64,000 nt of DNA from Flectobacillus longus (GTDB taxonomy: Bacteria > Bacteroidota > Bacteroidia > Cytophagales > Spirosomataceae): the NCBI RefSeq assembly GCF_030056705.1, contig NZ_JASHIC010000025.1, positions 62,001 to 126,000 of the forward strand, written 5' to 3'. Made by a program: the position numbers and the translations under genes. Of this stretch, positions 61,314-64,000 are shown piece after piece. Every line of letters begins with the position of its first letter. Position 1 is the first letter of the stretch. Below the pieces are notes generated by a model. The model ran no database searches. It saw only the letters and a program-made list of their open reading frames with translations, and had not been told where the DNA came from.

Positions 61314-63206
61314 CTAGTAAGCTCTAATTTCTACCCCTTTCATAAAGTTTACAAAAGCTTTGTTTACAACTTTATTACCACCTGGTGTTGGGAAGTTACC
61401 TGTAAAATACCAGTCACCAAGGTTATATGGACAAGCTTTGTTAAGACTGTCTACTGTTTGATAAACAATTGCCAAATCAGCTTTTAAGTCTGCTGGCTTT
61501 ACAATATCTGCAATTTTAGCTGAAATCTCTTCGTTTGTAAATGGTTCGTAAATCGCCTTCACAAAGTTTTGTGTATGAGCTGTTCCTAGTTCAAAAGCAC
61601 TTACACAACGACCCAAAGTATCTTCAAGGATATCTTCCATGTGACGCTCTATCAACAATTCATAAGTTGCACGGAATGCCACAAAGTCTTTCATTCTTGA
61701 CATATCGATACCATAACAATCTGGATAGCGAATTTGAGGTGCTGACGAAACAATTACGATTTTCTTTGGACCTAATTTGTCCAACAATTTCAAAATAGAA
61801 CGTTCGAGTGTCGTACCTCTTACGATTGAGTCATCAATCAATACAACATTATCGATACCTTTTTTGATTACTTCGTAAGTGGTATCATACACGTGCGATA
61901 CCATATCATTACGGTCGGCGTCGTTTGTGATGAAAGTACGAAGTTTTACATCTTTCGAAATCAACTTTTCGACACGAGGACGGAATGTTAATAATTCTTC
62001 TAAAGTTTCCTCTGCCAAACCTCCGCCCATGATGGCTTTCTTACGTTCTTTGGCAAGATAATCTTCCAAGCCTTCAATCATACCCAAGAAGGCAGTTTCG
62101 GCAGTATTTGGAATATACGAGAATACCGTATTTTTAAGGTCGTAATTTACTTCTTGAAGTACTTGTGGGATTACCAAACGTCCTAATTCTTTACGTTCGG
62201 CATAAATATCTGGATCTGAAGCGCGTGAGAAATAGATTCTTTCGAAGCTACATGATTTCTTTTCGAGTGGTTCAATAAATTTCTTTTCAGAATAGTTACC
62301 AAGTTTGTCAATAATTAAAGCATGACCTGGCTGTACCTCCTGAATATCTTCGTAATTACAGTTAAATGAAGTTTTGATAGCTTGCTTTTCTGAAGCTACT
62401 ACTACCACTTCATCATCGGCGTACCAAAACGCAGGACGGATACCCGCTGGGTCACGTGCTACAAAAGCCGAACCATGTCCAGTTACACCACACATAGCAT
62501 ATCCACCATCAAAATCACGGCACGAACGCTGTAATACTCTTTGCAAATCAATATTGTCTTCAATAACATTTGACAGCTCTGGATTTTCGTAGCTATGTTT
62601 ATGGAAGTCAAACTGACGTTGGTTTTCTTCATCTAAGAAGTGCCCAATTTTTTCCATTACAGTTACTGTATCCACTTTTTCCTTCGGGTGCTGTCCTAAT
62701 GAGATTAACTTATTAAAAAGCTCTTCTACATTAGTCATGTTAAAGTTACCAGCAACTACCAAGTTTCTACTTCTCCAGTTACTTTGGCGCAGCATTGGGT
62801 GGCAGTTTTCAATTTCGTTTTGTCCATGTGTACCATAACGCAGGTGACCTAAAAACACTTCACCAGAGAATGCTACATTTTCTTGAATCCACTTGGCATC
62901 TTTAGCTTTGTCTTTATGGTCTTTTAGGCCTTTACGAAACTTTTTGTAAATTTTTCCGAAAATATCAGCTACAGCATTTTGTTCTACAGAACGGTATCTG
63001 CTGATATATCTGTGACCAGCAGGCACATCTATTTTGATGTTGGCTACACCCGCACCGTCTTGTCCTCGGTTCACTTGCTTTTCCATCATCAGGTAAAGCT
63101 TGTTGATACCATACAGCGGGGTTCCGTACTTATTGATATAGTACTGATAGTCTTTTCGGAGACGGATGAGTGCGATACCACACTCGTGTTTGATTGCGTC
63201 AGACAT
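61314..63206 (-). CDS. purF: Amidophosphoribosyltransferase-like protein (PurF family, long form)
   Basis: A 630-residue class II glutamine amidotransferase joined to a phosphoribosyltransferase domain. The nucleophile is C9 in IKHECGIALIRL, so an 8-residue leader must be cleaved, as in Bacillus PurF. A QVNRGQDGAGVANIKI loop and HLRYGTHG motif follow. PRPP-binding VVLIDDSIVRGTTLERS lies late (about residue 445). It is about 120 residues longer than E. coli PurF (505). Bacteroidota often have a second purF-like paralog of this length; which one makes phosphoribosylamine is not clear here. Confidence 0.88.
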   Translation of the reverse strand: MSDAIKHECGIALIRLRKDYQYYINKYGTPLYGINKLYLMMEKQVNRGQDGAGVANIKIDVPAGHRYISRYRSVEQNAVADIFGKIYKKFRKGLKDHKDKAKDAKWIQENVAFSGEVFLGHLRYGTHGQNEIENCHPMLRQSNWRSRNLVVAGNFNMTNVEELFNKLISLGQHPKEKVDTVTVMEKIGHFLDEENQRQFDFHKHSYENPELSNVIEDNIDLQRVLQRSCRDFDGGYAMCGVTGHGSAFVARDPAGIRPAFWYADDEVVVVASEKQAIKTSFNCNYEDIQEVQPGHALIIDKLGNYSEKKFIEPLEKKSCSFERIYFSRASDPDIYAERKELGRLVIPQVLQEVNYDLKNTVFSYIPNTAETAFLGMIEGLEDYLAKERKKAIMGGGLAEETLEELLTFRPRVEKLISKDVKLRTFITNDADRNDMVSHVYDTTYEVIKKGIDNVVLIDDSIVRGTTLERSILKLLDKLGPKKIVIVSSAPQIRYPDCYGIDMSRMKDFVAFRATYELLIERHMEDILEDTLGRCVSAFELGTAHTQNFVKAIYEPFTNEEISAKIADIVKPADLKADLAIVYQTVDSLNKACPYNLGDWYFTGNFPTPGGNKVVNKAFVNFMKGVEIRAY

Positions 63207-63356
63207 GACTTTACTTGGTAGTTATTTTGCGTTTGTTGAGTATTATTTTAGAAATAGTACTCCTGAAACCATTTATACAGATTAAAGTGGTTCGGTTATT
63301 TTTCGCAATAAAATTCAGATTAATAGAGGGTTAACGATGGGTTATCTTTCAGTAAA

Positions 63357-63388
63357 CAAAATTAGGTAGAAAATCCTGAGATTACCAA
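63357..63388 (-). promoter_or_regulatory. Promoter for the PurF-like gene
   Basis: On the minus strand TAATTTTG (63357-63364) and TTG (63386-63388), spaced by 21 bp, match the Bacteroidota consensus. The leader is about 150 nt. Confidence 0.55.
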
Positions 63389-63684
63389 GAATTTTTGTGC
63401 CATATTTTCGAATAATAAAGTAAGAATTTGATACTTAATGGTTATTGAAAACTAAATCTTTATTTACTTATAATTTCATTCGAGATGTTTCTATCAATTA
63501 CTGAACAAATTCTAGTTTTTGATATTACTAACCAAAGCTACAAGCTATTTTGGAAAACTACTAATGCTTTTCAGTAAGCGAATAACTTTAGTTATAATTG
63601 CCATACAAAGCTCTATTTAAAATAGTTCACTATTAAGTATAAATACTGTAATATCAGATACTTTGATGTAAGTTATTACTTACC

Positions 63685-63730
63685 AACAAAAGTTATCCAC
63701 ATCTTGGCGAAATTGTGGATAACTTTTGTT
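63685..63730. repeat. Inverted repeat with two DnaA-box-like sequences
   Basis: Arms 63685-63701 and 63714-63730 are a perfect 17 bp inverted repeat around a 12 bp loop. Each contains TTATCCACA or its complement, the consensus DnaA box. It lies 6 bp after the stop of the ferredoxin-domain gene, so it may also be a terminator. Confidence 0.6.
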
Positions 63731-63736
63731 AATGCT

Positions 63737-64000
63737 TTATTCAATCTCAATTACAACGCCCGACGAAGCTGGGTGCGCAACACATGTCAAAATATACCCC
63801 TGCTTGATTTCATTGTCTGTCAAACCATCTTCTTCGTCCATTTGAACTTTTCCGCTCAAACATTTGCCCATACATGCAGTACACATACCAGCCTGACATG
63901 AATATGGTAAATCTATATCTTCGCGAAGTGCAGCTTCAAGGATTGTTTCGTGTGGTTTTACCAATACTTGATACTCATCTCCTTCGTATTGAATTGTTAC
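63737..64000 (-). CDS. [2Fe-2S] ferredoxin domain, C-terminal part of a larger protein (partial)
   Basis: The last 87 residues of a protein whose start lies outside the window. A plant-type [2Fe-2S] pattern is visible: YSCQAGMCTACMGKCLSG then TCVAHP, with VTIQYEGDEYQVLVKPHE before it. The GYILTCVAHPASSG ending resembles reductase-ferredoxin fusions such as PaaE (phenylacetyl-CoA epoxidase) and related flavo-iron proteins. A free ferredoxin is also possible. The 5' end is missing because it runs off the right edge. Confidence 0.8.
   Translation of the reverse strand, partial: VTIQYEGDEYQVLVKPHETILEAALREDIDLPYSCQAGMCTACMGKCLSGKVQMDEEDGLTDNEIKQGYILTCVAHPASSGVVIEIE

Larger units (their letters stand above)
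63207..63736. other. Intergenic region upstream of the PurF-like gene
   Basis: About 530 bp without a convincing gene. It holds the promoter at 63357-63388 and the DnaA-box-like hairpin at 63685-63730. The middle part is AT-rich and featureless. Confidence 0.45.

Noticed and set aside
1-64000. CRISPR array, prophage or IS transposase
   Set aside because: No regularly spaced identical repeats with unique spacers, no phage structural genes and no transposase ORF were seen.

Overview
The window looks like chromosomal DNA of a Bacteroidota bacterium, most likely an aerobic member of the Cytophagales (Flectobacillus/Arcicella-like, an inference without a database). Reasons: low GC, -7 promoter elements of the TAnnTTTG type, starts that rarely show a Shine-Dalgarno sequence, a duplicated ExbD in a TonB cluster, a fused NasA/NasC nitrate reductase, a ComA-like phosphosulfolactate synthase, and a class Ia NrdB of eukaryote-like type.

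Layout. 1-9.6 kb: nitrate assimilation, with an ABC importer (nrtA-nrtB-nrtD), a single-chain nitrate reductase carrying its own FAD/NAD(P)H module, and a protein joining a sulfite/nitrite-reductase-like scaffold to rubredoxin. 9.8-11 kb: ECF sigma factor and a probable membrane anti-sigma partner. 11.3-16 kb: S41 peptidase, MFS transporter, NrdB. 16.3-19.7 kb: Nudix-type regulator, moaD and moaA (molybdenum cofactor for the nitrate reductase), heptose-7-phosphate kinase. 19.85-23.64 kb: an AT-rich cassette between two diverged ~115 bp direct repeats, holding a three-gene ABC-three-component (ABC-3C) predicted conflict system (Mrr-like nuclease, small middle component, DUF2326-type ATPase) plus one orphan gene. 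23.7-32.3 kb, minus strand: RidA-like protein, acyl carrier protein, an RND efflux operon, a thioesterase, a TetR regulator and a DUF2147 protein. 32.9-40.3 kb: phosphosulfolactate synthase, DedA, AroE, RibD, PrmC and two glycosyltransferases. 40.7-46.6 kb: fadN-fadA beta-oxidation genes, a 56-residue DUF5522 gene and ornithine aminotransferase. 47-49.7 kb: tRNA-Arg, RluA-type pseudouridine synthase, PPK2, SDR. 49.8-56.4 kb: TonB-ExbB-ExbD energy-transducing cluster with a PstS-like lipoprotein and a TPR protein. 56.7-64 kb: DciA-like DUF721, a Tat-exported TIM-barrel protein, a Gre-like factor, RecQ, a PurF-like amidotransferase, and the end of a ferredoxin-domain protein.

The genes connect in several places. 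Nitrate import and reduction need the Moco made with MoaA/MoaD. The RND operon and TetR share a likely operator, and a second copy lies upstream of the phosphosulfolactate synthase. The best candidate for an uncharacterised system is the ABC-3C cassette with its flanking terminator repeats and a palindrome over its promoter. Several intergenic regions also carry dispersed inverted repeats that look like small non-autonomous elements.
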